From Jacaranda mimosifolia (taxonomy: Eukaryota; Streptophyta; Magnoliopsida; Lamiales; Bignoniaceae), in the NCBI GenBank assembly GCA_018894105.1, contig CM032128.1:24471001-24535000 (forward strand): a DNA stretch of 64,000 nucleotides, in the 5' to 3' direction. The stretch's first letter is position 1. Every line of letters begins with the position of its first letter. Under the pieces are notes generated by a model. That model saw only the letters and a list, made by a program, of their open reading frames with translations, ran no database searches and was not told where the DNA came from. This document shows, in pieces, positions 48,890 through 63,599 of this stretch. A program made the position numbers and the translations under genes.

Positions 48890-49345
48890 GGGTGATGAAA
48901 TTTTTGTTACTATTATTTCGTGTGTTAAAGCCTGTTGCTAAAAGTATTTGTAATGAAAGTTTTGATTCGTTACAAATATTAACCCTATGGTGACGACTTG
49001 TTTCGTTACAAAAAGTTGGTACTAGTAACAAAATATTGTTAGTTGCAATAGAATTGTAAAATGTAACAAAATAATTTGTTACCATAATATTGGTAGTTTC
49101 GACATATATTAATTTTTTGTTACCAAAATTTAGTATAATAATAATATTCCTTTTCTGAAATTTCATTACAAATATTTAGTGTAACAAAATAAATTATTAT
49201 CAATACTTGATTAATATTGTAAGAAAATAATTTTTTTTCATTACTAATGGATAATTTAACAAATGATTTTGTTACCAAAACGAGGTAGAATTTTGTCACA
49301 ATTAAATTTTGTAACTAGATTTTTTTTGTTACACATAACATCTAG
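48890..49345. repeat. GTTACAAA-rich repeat region
   Basis: About a dozen copies of (T)GTTAC(A/C)AAA and its complement TTTGTAAC occur within 450 bases, in both orientations. This resembles the subterminal part of a DNA transposon. No terminus or duplication was identified. Confidence 0.4.
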
Positions 49346-51530
49346 GAAAAAGATTATCCAATTTCAAATTAATCACAATATGAAGAAAAAAAATATGATA
49401 TAAATACGACCACAGACCAAATGTTTAGAGAAAGAAACCAACAGTTTGTGTACCTTTGTTAAACACTAAATATACAAGTCACAATCTATCCTAAATTCAG
49501 AATGTTCATACATAGCCATTATAAACATATTAATATAGCTTCCATAAAGTGTTAATAGCACCAAAATACAAAAATCAACTTGCAAGATTCTTCAAAAACA
49601 CGTCATATATCCAAGCTTATCTTCAACTACTTCAAGTCTGGAATTTTCTTTTGCGACATCTCGAAATCCTGCTAATAGTTTAGATCCTTTAAGAAAGAAG
49701 GTGCCACAACAATTAAATCATAACTTTCAAGCAGAGAGAATAAGCAAATTTAATGCACAAAACAATCTAAATTCCTATTCAATGTGCATCTCTCACCAAT
49801 ATAGCAAAAACAACCTATATTTCCAAAACAATTCATATGCAGAAACAAAAGCAAATTTTCATCCTCATGATGAGTACACAACCAATAAAACATAAGCATT
49901 CATGTCCAATGTGCAACTCTCACCATTCTTATGCATTTTTATAGCCAACCACTTAAACACAAATATAAACTCTCGAAATATGATTTTTACTCATTAGTAA
50001 ATGCACAATACAATTGTCTTTTCATGTTACAAACAACACAACAATTTTCTTAACAAATGTTTGATAAATATATAAATATACTATTCAAACATCACCAACT
50101 AGAATGCACAAACTATTTACTGCATTTATTCTAAGATGCCTTTCTCAATGGTATTACCTTTTTTGCAAATTGATTAATTTAAAATGCCTTGAGCATCGAC
50201 AAATTGGAAGGTTTGGAAAGGCCAAAAGAAATAAGAGAATGAAATCTAAGGAGTTTCTAGATAATAATACTCTATCCAGCAATACCTATACACCTTTCAA
50301 CTGGCATGTGTTAAGAAAAAATCATATGAAAAAACATAAATAAAAATAGGCCACCTTGGAAGTATCTTAGAGAAATATAGAACGAGAACAAACAGACAAC
50401 ACTCCAACTTTTAAAAACTATATAGAGTATTCAAAAATTACACTTAAAATTGTCATGGATAAGATCTGAATTTGGAATCGAGAACATTGAAGATGTGTGC
50501 TTACTTGTCAATTAATATGTGACTAAAGTTATTCAGAGCAAATATAGGTTGAGAAAAATAATAAACAATTAAAAAGGATATCTAAGCAGGTGTGAATCCA
50601 ACTCAAACCCCTACACGATACAAATTATTATTAGTAGCTTAGATATATGTGCTCTCTCTAGAGTATTTAAAGATAAAGAAAATTTTAGGTAAGAAATATT
50701 ACAACAAAGCTATCGCAAAAGATAGCACTTTCTTGAACAAAAGAATTTCTAAGATCTGCCAAGAAACATGATGAGGATGGTTAAGGAAGACCTTATTTTA
50801 GCAGGATGGAAGAATAGGATCCATGGAGCCTTAGACCATGATTGCACAATTGATAAACAAATGTTAAACGAATGCATGCAAGTAGCTAGACTCATTGATG
50901 ATCAGCATGATGATAATATATCATCCCTCCAGGCTGCACGCTGGCTTGCTTGCTTGCTTTCCAATGTAGCTATCACTTTTCACTATTGATAGATATATTT
51001 TTCAATTAATTAAATGATAAATTTCCGGCTTAAATTAAACTTAAAAAAATATATAGCTCCTCCAAGTTTGAAGTGATTCTTCTGTTTTGTTCTACATTTT
51101 TTTAATGTAGATTTAACTTGAATAAAAAATATATATTAATTCTTATAATTACAAGCTATATCTTACCTAATGATAAGCAATTATAGTTTCATAACTAAGT
51201 ACATTAAATCAAAAACTTACAGATATAGGGCCCTCCTCCAGATGTAAAATTAACAATTGCTTGACAAAATCCTACAAGATAATTATAAAAAAGAGAAACC
51301 AAATATGCAAATCTTGAGTGACAGCAAAAAATGAGAGGGATGAGCAAGTATTTTGCTCCAATTGGCTTTGGTTGATTGACAACCCAACTCTGAACCTAGT
51401 TTAACCTATATATCTAGGAATTAAGAAAATAAAGAACTAATCCAAATGAATTGCAACTTCTTTGCCAAATAATTTTGAAACACACTAATTGAATACAAGA
51501 ATATGGCTCAATTTTCTACGATTGAAAATA
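49346..51530. other. AT-rich stretch without a recognised gene
   Basis: A minus-strand frame near 49690-49600 (KLLAGFRDVAKENSRLEVVE) and a plus-strand frame at 50768-50989 (EDLILAGWKNRIHGALDHDC, then LNECMQVARLIDDQHDD) have protein-like composition, but I cannot assign either. Both are short and isolated. Confidence 0.3.
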
Positions 51531-51569
51531 ATGATTGCAATGACCTTTGAAGCCAACATCATTGATAAT

Positions 51570-51944
51570 CTGAGAGAGTGGTGAATTGACACTGGTGCCA
51601 CTCGGCACAATTGTTCTCAAAAGTATATGTTTTTGATTTATACTCCTGTCAATGAAAAGAAACTGTATATAGAAAATTCAACAACTTTTGATATTGTCAA
51701 AACGGGCAAGGTTGTTCTGAAGATGACTTATGGCAAGGAGCTAACGCTGAATGAGGTTCTTCAAGTGCCAGACATTCGCAAGAATTTAGTGTCAGGATCT
51801 TTGTTAGTGAAAAATGATTTTATGCTTGTATTTGAGTCTAACAAATTTGTCCTTACTAAGAATGGTATGTTTCTATGTGGAGGCTATGTACAAAATGGGC
51901 TATTTGAATTTAATGTAATACCTGTACTAAAAAATGTCAAGTGA
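51570..51944 (+). pseudogene. copia aspartic protease and start of GAG-pre-integrase
   Basis: IDTGATRHNCS carries the catalytic Asp-Thr-Gly. LNEVLQVPDIRKNLVSGSLL and FVLTKNGMFLCGGYVQNGLF are the usual copia protease C-terminus. A stop precedes IDTG and another ends the frame at 51944, after which the CHARL half of the pre-integrase motif is reached near 51998. Confidence 0.8.
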
Positions 51945-52009
51945 ATAAAAATAAAGCCTCTGGTTCTACTTACTTGATTGAGTACTGTGATTCATGACAT
52001 GCTAGATTA

Positions 52010-53564
52010 GGGGGAAAATGTATTTTTAGCCCACTTGAAAAAATAATTTTGGTAGTTTACCCCCCTGTGAAAAAAAAAAAAAGGTTGAAATACCACATTG
52101 TGTTTTTAAAAACAAGTGAAAAACCCTCATGAGACCATAAGTGGAGTGCACGCACCCAAAAATGTGAGTGGTTGTGATTTTTTATAGATAAAATAACTTT
52201 TATGCCCGTAATATATCACAGGGGGGTAAACCGCCCATTTCGTATAACATAGGGGGTAAAAAGATTTTTGCCCAATATATATATATATATATGTTTATGA
52301 ATAATTTTATATGCATATATATGTGTGTATATATATAATTTTATATATATGTGATTATATATATATGCCTGTATATAATTTTTTATATAATTATATAGTA
52401 TTTGATTTATATAAATATGTTATATATTTTATAAATATGAAATTATTTAGTTTCGATAATTTTATATATATATATATGTATGTATATATAATTTTAAATA
52501 TTAAATAGTATTTAATTTATAAAAATATGTTATACATTTCATAAATATAAAATTATTTAATTTTAGCTTAAACAAAAGAAAAACAAAATATATTTTATAT
52601 ATATGTATATAGATATGTCATAAATAAGTTTATATACATATATAGATATGTATGTATATATAATTTTAAATATTAAATAGTATTTAATTTATAAAAATAA
52701 GTTATACATTTCACAAATATAAAATTATTTAATTTTAGCTTAAACAAAAGAAAAACCAAATATATTTTATATATATGTATATAGATATGTCATAAATAAG
52801 TTTATATACATATATAGATATGTATGTATATATAATTTTTTAAATAATAAATAGTATTTAATGTATATAAATATGTTATGAATAAGTTTATATGCATATA
52901 TGTGTGTATATATAATTTTATATATCTGTGATTTTATATATATGTATGTATATAATTTGTTATAAATATTATATAGTATTTGAATTAAATAAACATGTTA
53001 TATATTTTATAAATATAAAATTATTTAGTTTTGATAATTATATATATGTATGTATATATAATTTTATAAATATTAAATAGTATTTAATTTATACAAATAT
53101 GTTATATATTTCATAAATATAAAATTATTTAATTTTAGATTAAACAAAAAAATAAAAAAAAATATTATATGTATATAGATATGTTATAAATAATTTTATA
53201 TACATATATATATTATGCATATAAGTATTTATATAATTTTTTATATGTATATAATTTATATATATGTATATATAATTTTATAAATATTAGACAGTATTTA
53301 ATTTATATAAATATAAGATATTTATAAATACATAAGATATTTAATTTAGATTAAATAAAAGAAAAATAAAAACATAAGGATATAAAGTAATTATATATAT
53401 GAGGGTATTTTCGTTCTTTCAATAGAAAATTCAACTCAAATAGACAGAAGGGGCCTGTGATCCAAATTTTAAAAACATAAGGGGGTGTTTCACCCCTTTT
53501 TTTTTTCATAGGGGGGTAAACCGCCTATTTTGTATAACACAAGGGGGTAAAAAGATTTTAGCCC
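52010..53564. mobile_element. Non-autonomous long-TIR (Mutator-like) element with AT-rich tandem repeats
   Basis: The left end (GGGGGAAAATGTATTTTTAG, then TTTACCCCCCTGTGAAAAAA) and the reverse complement of the right end (GGGGCTAAAATCTTTTTACC, then GGTTTACCCCCCTATGAAAA) are inverted copies of about 70 bases. The flanks repeat CTAGATTA (52002-52009 and 53565-53572), and a ninth base may have diverged. Without the element the copia motif HARLG and [10 protein letters not shown] meet again. The interior (52280-53400) is almost pure AT with tandem repeats. Confidence 0.8.
52440..53340. repeat. 173-bp AT-rich tandem repeats
   Basis: The phrase AAGTTTATATACATATATAG starts at 52625 and again at 52798, giving a period of 173 bp. 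Diverged further units share GTATTTAATTTATA and AAAATTATTTAATTTTAG on either side. Confidence 0.75.
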
Positions 53565-53583
53565 CTAGATTATGACATGTTAA

Positions 53584-54109
53584 TTTCAACACTTTGCGCA
53601 GATTAGTAAACTTGGAATTTTTGCCTCCATTTCAAATTGACACAAATCATAAATATGGAATATGTGTTGAAGCCAAAATAGCTAAAGCTCATTTTCCCTC
53701 AATTGAAAGGAACACGATACCTCTAGAATTAATCCACAATGATATATGTGATTTGAAGTTTGTGCAAACTAGAGGTGGGAAAAATTATTTCATTACTTTT
53801 ATTGATGATTGCATAAGATTTTGCTACGCATTTTTGTTACGAAGTAAAGATAAAACACTGGAAGCATTCAAGTGCTATAAAATTGAGGTTGAAAATCAAC
53901 TTAGCAAACAAATTAAAGCTATCAGAAGTAATAGAGATGGTGAATATGGAGCATCATTTGAGGAATTCTGCTCAACTTCTGGGATTATTCATCAAACGAC
54001 AGCTTCTTACTCACCTCAATCCAATGGAGTTGCTAAATGTAAAAATCGAACTTTTAAGGAAATGATGAATGCTATGTTGATTAATTCTGGGTTACCTCAG
54101 ATCATGTAG
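53584..54109 (+). pseudogene. copia integrase (second element)
   Basis: [15 protein letters not shown], then a zinc-binding region in which [12 protein letters not shown] keeps one Cys, then the rve core with [41 protein letters not shown] and [15 protein letters not shown]. The Glu expected in the VAERKN-type motif is Lys/Cys here. The frame stops at 54109 (TAG after LPQIM). Confidence 0.85.
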
Positions 54110-54268
54110 GGGGAACTTATTCTTTCAATTAACCACATTTTGAACAAAATACCCCACAAAGGGAAAAATGAAACCCCTTATGAATTATGGAAAGGTCACA
54201 AACCTTCCTACAAATATGTGAAAGTGTGGGGGTGCTTGGCTATGGTGGAGGTATCGAAGCCAAAATAG

Positions 54269-55480
54269 TTGAGAATAGGGACGAAAACTATTGATTGCAT
54301 TTTTCTTGGATATGCACATAACAATAGTGCCTATAGATTCCTACTGCATAAATCAACAGTTTCTGATGTAAATGAAGGAATAATCATTCAATCCAGGAAT
54401 GCTATAATTTTTGAAAGTATCTTTCCTTGTAAAGATAAGGAAGAATCGAGTTCTCAAAAAAGAACTTTGGAATCAACAAGTGGTTCTCCAACTAATAAAG
54501 AACCAAGACGAATCAATGGCATGAAAAAATTGACAAAATAATATTGTCAAATGATTTTAAGATAAATGAATGCGATAAATGTGTATACATCAAACGCACT
54601 CAAAGTGAATTTGTCAATCAAGATATTATCTTGACTACCAAGAAAATGCTTTTGAAGCATTTTGAAATGAAAGATATGGGTGTAGCGGAAGTCATACTAG
54701 GGATCAAGATAATTGGAACATCTGACGGACTGATTCTAACTCAATCCCACTATGTTGAGAAAATTCTTAAGAAATTTAATGTGTATGACAACACTCCTAT
54801 AAAAACGCCCATAGATCCCAGTCAACATTTGAGCAAAAATCCTGATGAACCCAAATCTCAAGTAGAATACTCGAGAATAAAAGGCAGATTGATGTTCTAA
54901 CAAACTGCACTCACCCTGACATTGCGTACTCTGTAAACAAGTTAAGCAAATTTACAAGCAATCATAGCAGTGAACATTGGAAAGCATTGATAAGGGTATT
55001 TAAATTTCTTAAGTACACAATGGATTATGGGTTACACTATACTAGATATTCTATTGTATTAGAAGGATACAGTGATGCTAACTGGATATCTGATACAAAA
55101 GACACCGAGTCTACAAGTGAGTATGTTTTCACCCTATGTGGTGCTGCTGTGTCCTGGAAATCCTCTAAATAGACATGTATAGCTCGTTCTACAATGGAGT
55201 TCGAATTTATTGCTTTAGACAAAGCAGGAGAAGAAGCTGAATGGCTCTGAAATTTCCTAGAGGATATTCCTTGTTGGCCTAAATCGGTTTCTGCCATCAC
55301 AATTCATTATTATAGTCAATCAACAATTGAAATGGCACAGAATAGCATGTACAATGGTAAATCTAGTCACATCAGACAACAACATAATACCATAAGGCAA
55401 CTAATCTCAAATTAGTAATCTCACTTGACTATGTGAAGTCCAAGGAAAATTTAGCAATCCGCTAACAAAAGGCCTACTCA
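54269..55480 (+). pseudogene. copia integrase C-terminus, truncated reverse transcriptase and RNase H
   Basis: TKTIDCIFLGYAHNNSAYRF and RNAIIFESIFPCKDKEESS are the integrase C-terminus. It jumps straight to the second half of the polymerase (SNDFKINECDKCVYIKRTQS, FEMKDMGVAEVILGIKI), so the first half of the polymerase is absent. The YVDD catalytic block, expected just after the TQSEF segment, has also been deleted. RNase H is readable in pieces ([29 protein letters not shown], then STMEFEFIALDKAGEEAEWL). Stops at 55171 and 55247 are visible. Confidence 0.8.
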
Positions 55481-56083
55481 AAAATCAAGTAAAACACCTG
55501 TCGAGAGCAATGGGACTAAAATCTGTAAGTTTAAGAATTGACATAGTGGACACCCAACCACGATGATTGGAGATCCCAAGAACTTGGTTCAATAGGACAA
55601 CTAAGTTATGAAGGTTTATGTGAGCACTTTAACCCATTTCTATGATATGGAAGTGCTATCTGCTGAGTGGGTACAAGGTTGAGACTAAATTCTTAATGAT
55701 TCCTAGAGCTAGAACAACGAAGTATGATAGGATATTCTTTATGGGAGATCACCTATATAAGTGTGAAGATGGGTCGCTTCATTGTAAACACTTATAAATC
55801 CAAGATCAATATCCATGGCCAAAACAGACACAACTGAAAAGAACTAAAAAGCAAAGGATAACTATTATGTGGGTTCTATTATCTTGGTTTACACCAACGG
55901 TTAAACAGTTCAAGACGTCGTGTTCACTGATTAGCCAAGTAAACCTAATAATGCTTCACTAAGAAAGTTTCAAAGCCATAAGCTACCTATCCTGATACAA
56001 TACTTGTTCACCTGAACTCTCTTGTGTCTGCATACGCATATGCATCATTAGTCGCATTAATTTCCATTCATGTGGGGGGACTT

Positions 56084-57078
56084 TTGGAAATTTGTCTTCT
56101 TTGACCAACTATTTAAGTAGGCTCAAAGTATTAATTTCTAAGAAATTGGTGATCGTTGTAAACTACGCTGCAGGGAGATGACGATAATGTGATTAATTGG
56201 CCAAAACCAATTACAAGTGAATGAGAAATTAATGGTCAAAATGAGTTACTTGATGGTTGGCTAAGAAGACTAAAGCATAAGCCTAAAGGAATGGGAGGAG
56301 AGATACTCCAACCCACATTGAAAGATGAATATAAGGTGGACTAAAATAAATGTCTCAAGTGTGGAGGTAAAGGTTGGGCCACTTAGTGGTACCACAAGTG
56401 TTTGGAAGGGAGAGGACCTACGTGGTAGTGGGTTCAATCCAACCCACACGCTCGCGCTCACCGCCACCACTGCTCGCTTGTCCGACTGGATTAACTGGGC
56501 TAGGCCTAGGCTTAGGCTTGGCTTGACGTGGCGTGGTCATGGGCTTGGGCTTGGATTAAATTGAATTGGGCCTTTGGTCTAATATTAACGTTTTGGACCA
56601 AATTCAATATGAATTTTATCTGGCCCAACCGAAAAATAGAAACCTTCAAACTTCTTCTACCAGACATTAAATTCAGTGTGAATTTCTGGAAATTGGAAAA
56701 TGAGCAGAATAAATTCTCCAGCAATTAACTGATGTATCTAGACAGCAACCTTAAAACTAGCTGCATTGGAAAATAGTTGCTAGATTTTGACCACCTTTTC
56801 AACTGCATCTTGGCTCTTTAAAAAACAGTCCAAAACTATAACATTTTCACATACATCACACAACATTGTCTAGTAACCGAAAAGAAGAGATTCCGTACGC
56901 TTAAAGTTCGAGAGATCAGGCGGTTTGTAGTGCTGTTACCGTCTGAATTAATTGTTGTATTGTGGGAGATGATAGCTATTTTGCCGTTATCACCAGTGTG
57001 GGGCTAATTTTTCTGAAAGATAGAGAGCTCAACTCTCTCCTAGACTACTTGATTCTTACCGATCACAGAAATTTCCTA
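56084..57078 (+). repeat. Probable 3' LTR of the second copia element
   Basis: Begins after ATGTGGGGGGAC with TTGGAAATTTGTC and appears to end near 57078 at CAGAAATTTCCTA, giving short inverted termini. Without the 5' partner the ends are approximate. Confidence 0.4.
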
Positions 57079-57339
57079 CTACCACTTAACAACAACCAAT
57101 GTGCACACTCAATTAGGAAACATTCCCTCATAAGTAATTTTTTTATTCAAAACAAATTCCTATAAGAACTAATTTAGAAGCTCATGATTTATCTGATAAT
57201 AATCCTATAAAACTCAAGTCAACAACACAATTTTGAAGAAACAATAATAACATCGGAACACTTAAGACTTAAGATAAACATTTTCCTAGAAAAAGTATTA
57301 TCTCACTTATGAGTAGCTCACCTCTTTATTAGGCATGCA

Positions 57340-57740
57340 AAAATTGGTTGCATGGTATAATAGAGTTGCAAACAAGTTGAGTTAGCTCGATTCGAGCTTG
57401 AGTTTAATCAAGCTCAATACCTATTTTGAGTTCGATCCGATACCTATTTCAAGTCAGTCGAGTTTTTTGTAGTTAGGCTTAAAGTCGTGAGTTGGTAAAT
57501 ATTATTTTTTTGTTAATAGTTATATATTATATTACTATGATTTTATTTTAAATTTGAGCTCGAATTTGAACTCGCAGTTGTTTAAAACTCAATTGAAAAT
57601 TCAAGTTAGTCGAGCAAACTAGAACCGAACTAGAGTTTTCATCAAGTCATGCTTGTGCGTATATATATATATATATTGAATTGAAGCTTGAGCTTGAAGT
57701 TATTCCTTAAACTCGATTCGACTTGATTCGATTATATGTT
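57340..57740. repeat. hAT-like MITE remnant (tentative)
   Basis: TTGCAAACAAGTTGAGTTAG, then TCGATTCGAGCTTGAGTT, and the inverse phrases AAACTCGATTCGACTTGATT near the other side resemble widespread plant hAT-type short elements with GAGCTCGA-rich ends. A TA microsatellite (about 57660-57678) lies inside. Confidence 0.3.
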
Positions 57741-59880
57741 TAAATGTAATTACATATCTCAAATGTTGCCCAATAAATCAGAAAATGGTAGCATCCATAT
57801 CAAGGCCCATCTCCTTAGATGATGGGTCGACCGATTCCCTCCCTTGCTGCCCCATTCTTCACAAACTATATTAATGAGCAAATTGGGCCTCATTACATTT
57901 TTCACTTGGACCTCGTCCCAAATTTTATAAAGCATTTTCGTACAGAGACCCAACTAAGATGCCTTGAGTTGAGGGACTGATTGTTGATTGAATGCAGATC
58001 CTTATGGCCTCATACTCTATTAGTCTACTCCTTAAATTACCAAGGACAATATCTTTAATGTGAAATGTTTAAATTCATTAAATAATTGTCGAATATAAAG
58101 TTTATAACACTAAGAAAAAGCAAATCTGAGAATGTTTTGATGAGCTCATAAGTTTTCCTATATTTTGTAAGATGTTTGAAATGTTATAAGGTGTTACAAA
58201 GTACTTGTTAAATTTTTTAGAGAAAAATCTTATGAGTTAGGAAAAGAAAATTTTATAAATTCTCAAAGTAAGATGTTAGACAAAGTTTTTTTAAGAAAAA
58301 TAAGGAGTTCCTAACTTATTTTTAAAATTCTAACAAACACTAATAATATTAGATATGTTAATTATAAAATTGTCATATTATCATTTTATAAGCTTCAAAA
58401 TTTTATTTTATCCATAATGCAGTGCAGTTGGAACAAGAGGTGTCTGGATAGGGGCAGCGGGACAGCTGCAAAATGCAATTAAGGAGACAATGAGTGAGTC
58501 GAGAAGAAAATGCACTATTGGTCTAAATACGTTCTATTTTGTCTCCCAATAGTTCTACCATGTAAAATGAGCCCCGAAACTAGCAATCCAATGATAAAAA
58601 AGCTAAAAATTAGGTACGGTAGCTAATAGAGTAGAAGGTGGGACTCTATACTCTATAGCCTACATGCCTGCTTTTGATGAGACGGAAGTAAGATCTCGAT
58701 GTGTCTTCCTTCGATCGATCTATCAGCTAAGGATGTTAACAAAATCAGAAAACACATTATGAGCTTATTTTTTAATATAATTTAACATCTTATAGATGTT
58801 GAAAATATTTATAAAAATATAGAAACTAATAAATATTTTAAATAAAATGGCTCCAAGAACTAAAATCGAACAAATTGTATAGTGGAAGAAGAATAAAAAA
58901 AAGAACACGTGATAAAGACTGCTGATAAGAACAAAAAAAAATAAAAAAATGGAAGTGATAAACATGATAAGGACAAGCAATAAAATATAAATCTCAATCA
59001 TAAAATCAAAAAAATCCTATAAAATGTATTCAAGCACAATTCCAAACTTTAGTGAACGGAGACACATTCAATATCCATTTATTATGTATAATGAATTCGA
59101 AATCAAACGAAATTTTATTAATTAATTTGGAGATCAATCTTAAACAGCATGACCCTTCTTATGCCACATAAATTAATTGAATTAACAAAAAGAGAAAACA
59201 TATCCATTTTTTTTTTTAAATCAATACCATAGAAAAAGAAAGGGAAAAGAGAAAGGCATTAAATTCTTTTTCTTCCACCAATCCCACCCGAACCTATTTA
59301 TATTGGGGGGAAAAATAATATAAAAAAGTTATTAAAAAATCTTTAAAATAAAACTAGCGAAAAATTCATTCATTAACTTTTTTCAAGAAATGAAAGAATT
59401 ATTTTTTTGATTAAATTATCATTGATTTCTTAAATTAAAAAAACTTAATAAACTATTTTTTGATAAATTCTTCTTTTAAATTATTTAAATTTATTGATAT
59501 TGGTGAGAATTTTAATTTTAATAAATTAAGTTTTCAGAGAAAAAATATTTTCTTAAATTATACATGCATATATATTAAGAAATAGCGACTTTTTAATTTT
59601 TAAGTAGAGTGAATTAAGTAAAAGAAATATTTTAGAGTTCAAAATTAATTTTGATAAAATATTTTTACCACGAAGTAATGAATACAATAACTAATTTTAA
59701 AACTAAATATAAATAAATAATTTTCTTAATGTGAAAATATTAAAGGTAACTTCATTCGAAAATAGGTAAAAAGTTGAGGTTAAACTTCATGGAATGAGAG
59801 ATGGAATAAAATTTTTGTATGGAGAAACAATTTTGTAATTTTTTTACATAAACAAATACTAAAGGAAATTTTAATAATTT
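57741..59880. other. Intergenic, upstream of calmodulin
   Basis: AT-rich, no recognised gene. The first 200 bases carry a short minus-strand frame (57953-57759) of unknown nature. The last several hundred bases must contain the calmodulin promoter; no clear TATA element can be singled out. Confidence 0.35.
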
Positions 59881-59889
59881 TTGGAATAA

Positions 59890-60010
59890 TTGAACATCCC
59901 TTCCTCGCTCTCGTTTTCTTCGTTGACGCCCACATTCTCTCTCTTACCATTCAGGGATATCAGCGTCGTACTATTATTACCTCAAAGAAAGAGTTTTCGA
60001 GGAAGAAGAA
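59890..60010 (+). promoter_or_regulatory. Probable 5' UTR of calmodulin
   Basis: A CT-rich leader-like stretch (TTCCTCGCTCTCGTTTTCTT, then CATTCTCTCTCTTACC), rising in GC content relative to the upstream DNA, ends in AGGAAGAAGAA before ATG 60011. Confidence 0.5.
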
Positions 60011-62339
<2,329 letters not shown>

Positions 62340-63595
62340 GATTTGAACAATCCAAGACTTAATCTTTTGAAGTATTAAGATAGACTGGATAAAGGAATCA
62401 GGGCAGGCAAGTGTGACAAGATTTCTGTTTCTGTTAGGATGCATTTTCAGTATATTAGTTCTATCTAGGTGCTTGCCTGTTTTACAGTTTGCATTGATTT
62501 TAAGTGCTATTCTTCAGTGTATGCTTGTCTACCCCGTCCCTTGTTTTATTGCTTGGGTTTGTTAGTATCTTCAACTATTTTCTTTCAACACTTGCTATCA
62601 GGACTAGAAGAATTGGGAAACTTTGATTTTTGTTGCTCTATATAGTCTTTGTGTGTGTTGATCTCTTTTACTTTTTTATGTAATGCTTGGATGCATTTCC
62701 TCCTTTGTTTTTCGTTGAATCCTCTAATAGATGAAAAAAAATCAACTTGTGCGATGGGTTACTGCTCAGCTATTAGCCCTGATTTTTACAATTCTGGAGC
62801 TATGGGTTCAGGCCCTGGTTCATGATTGCATTTCTTGTGTAATCACTTGGTCATATCTATTGTGAGCACAGGAGCCAGTTGGTTTGCAAAGCCCTTTGAG
62901 ACTACTGTCTTCATGGTTTTGGCTTTGAGATACATAAAGTCTTGCGAGCATTCTTTGCTCTGCTTCGTCTCTTGAACATGCTCTTAAGTCTCTGTTCCAT
63001 ACAACCTTAGCTCTCTGTCTGTTTTATATTCTCTATTTTCCTGCAGAACCCATCAACTTCCTTTTTCAACCTGGTCTTGCTAATCTTGTATTATAAACTC
63101 TGGGGTTTTGGCTCGTGTATCAGCAGATCAATTATTTGTCCTGTGATGTCTGCAAGATTATCCCATAGCTTATGGGAAAGTGACCTATTATAGGTTGTCC
63201 GTGTTTCCAAGTAGTATTTTGTGGATGCATTCTCCTGGGCATGATGACCCTTTCTGAAGTATATGTGAAATTATACGTGGTCCAAAGTAGCTGTAGTCTT
63301 TACTTGATGGGTTAACTAGGCTTATGAGAAACGAAATTGTGTTTGTTTTACATATTTGCACTTTTATATTTCCATGTCTATAATTATCATTTTCGAACTG
63401 AATACTTATTTTTTCGATTGAAACCTACATTCACTAACTAATTAAATAATAATTCTTTTATTCTTTTCAATTAATAAGATCCAGTATAAAATTAAATAGT
63501 AAGTATATCTTATGTAATTTGTTTCAAGTGACAAAATGAATAATGAAATTTATGATAAATTAATTCAAGGCCTCTGCCTAATATGGAGTACAGAA
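62340..63595. other. 3' flank of calmodulin
   Basis: Probably 3' UTR for the first few hundred bases (T-rich with TATATAG and TAAT(A)GATGAAAA-like sites). No further coding frame is recognised. Sequence from about 63340 is AT-rich. Confidence 0.4.
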
Positions 63596-63599
63596 ACAA

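Larger units (their letters stand above)
51535..57080 (+). mobile_element. Decayed Ty1/copia retrotransposon, 5' end missing, split by a Mutator-like element
   Basis: Protease, GAG-pre-integrase, integrase, partial reverse transcriptase and RNase H are readable in order. A polypurine-like ATGTGGGGGGAC (near 56071) is followed by a probable 3' LTR of about 1 kb (about 56084-57078), beginning TTGGAAATTTG and ending near AAATTTCCTA. No 5' LTR or primer-binding site was found upstream of 51535. The 52010-53564 insertion interrupts the HARLGH motif. Many stops and deletions mark it as old. Confidence 0.75.

Noticed and set aside
50768..50989. 73-codon frame with protein-like composition (EDLILAGWKNRIHGALDHDC)
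   Set aside because: I could not tie it to any family, and it has no supporting exons or codon evidence, so it is mentioned only as an unassigned stretch.
48890..51530. A 5' LTR for the second copia element
   Set aside because: No sequence matching the probable 3' LTR (56084-57078) and no primer-binding site was found upstream of the protease, so the element was called 5'-truncated.
52311..52508. 65-codon Tyr/Ile-rich ORF
   Set aside because: Lies in the AT-rich tandem repeats of the Mutator-like element; chance frame.
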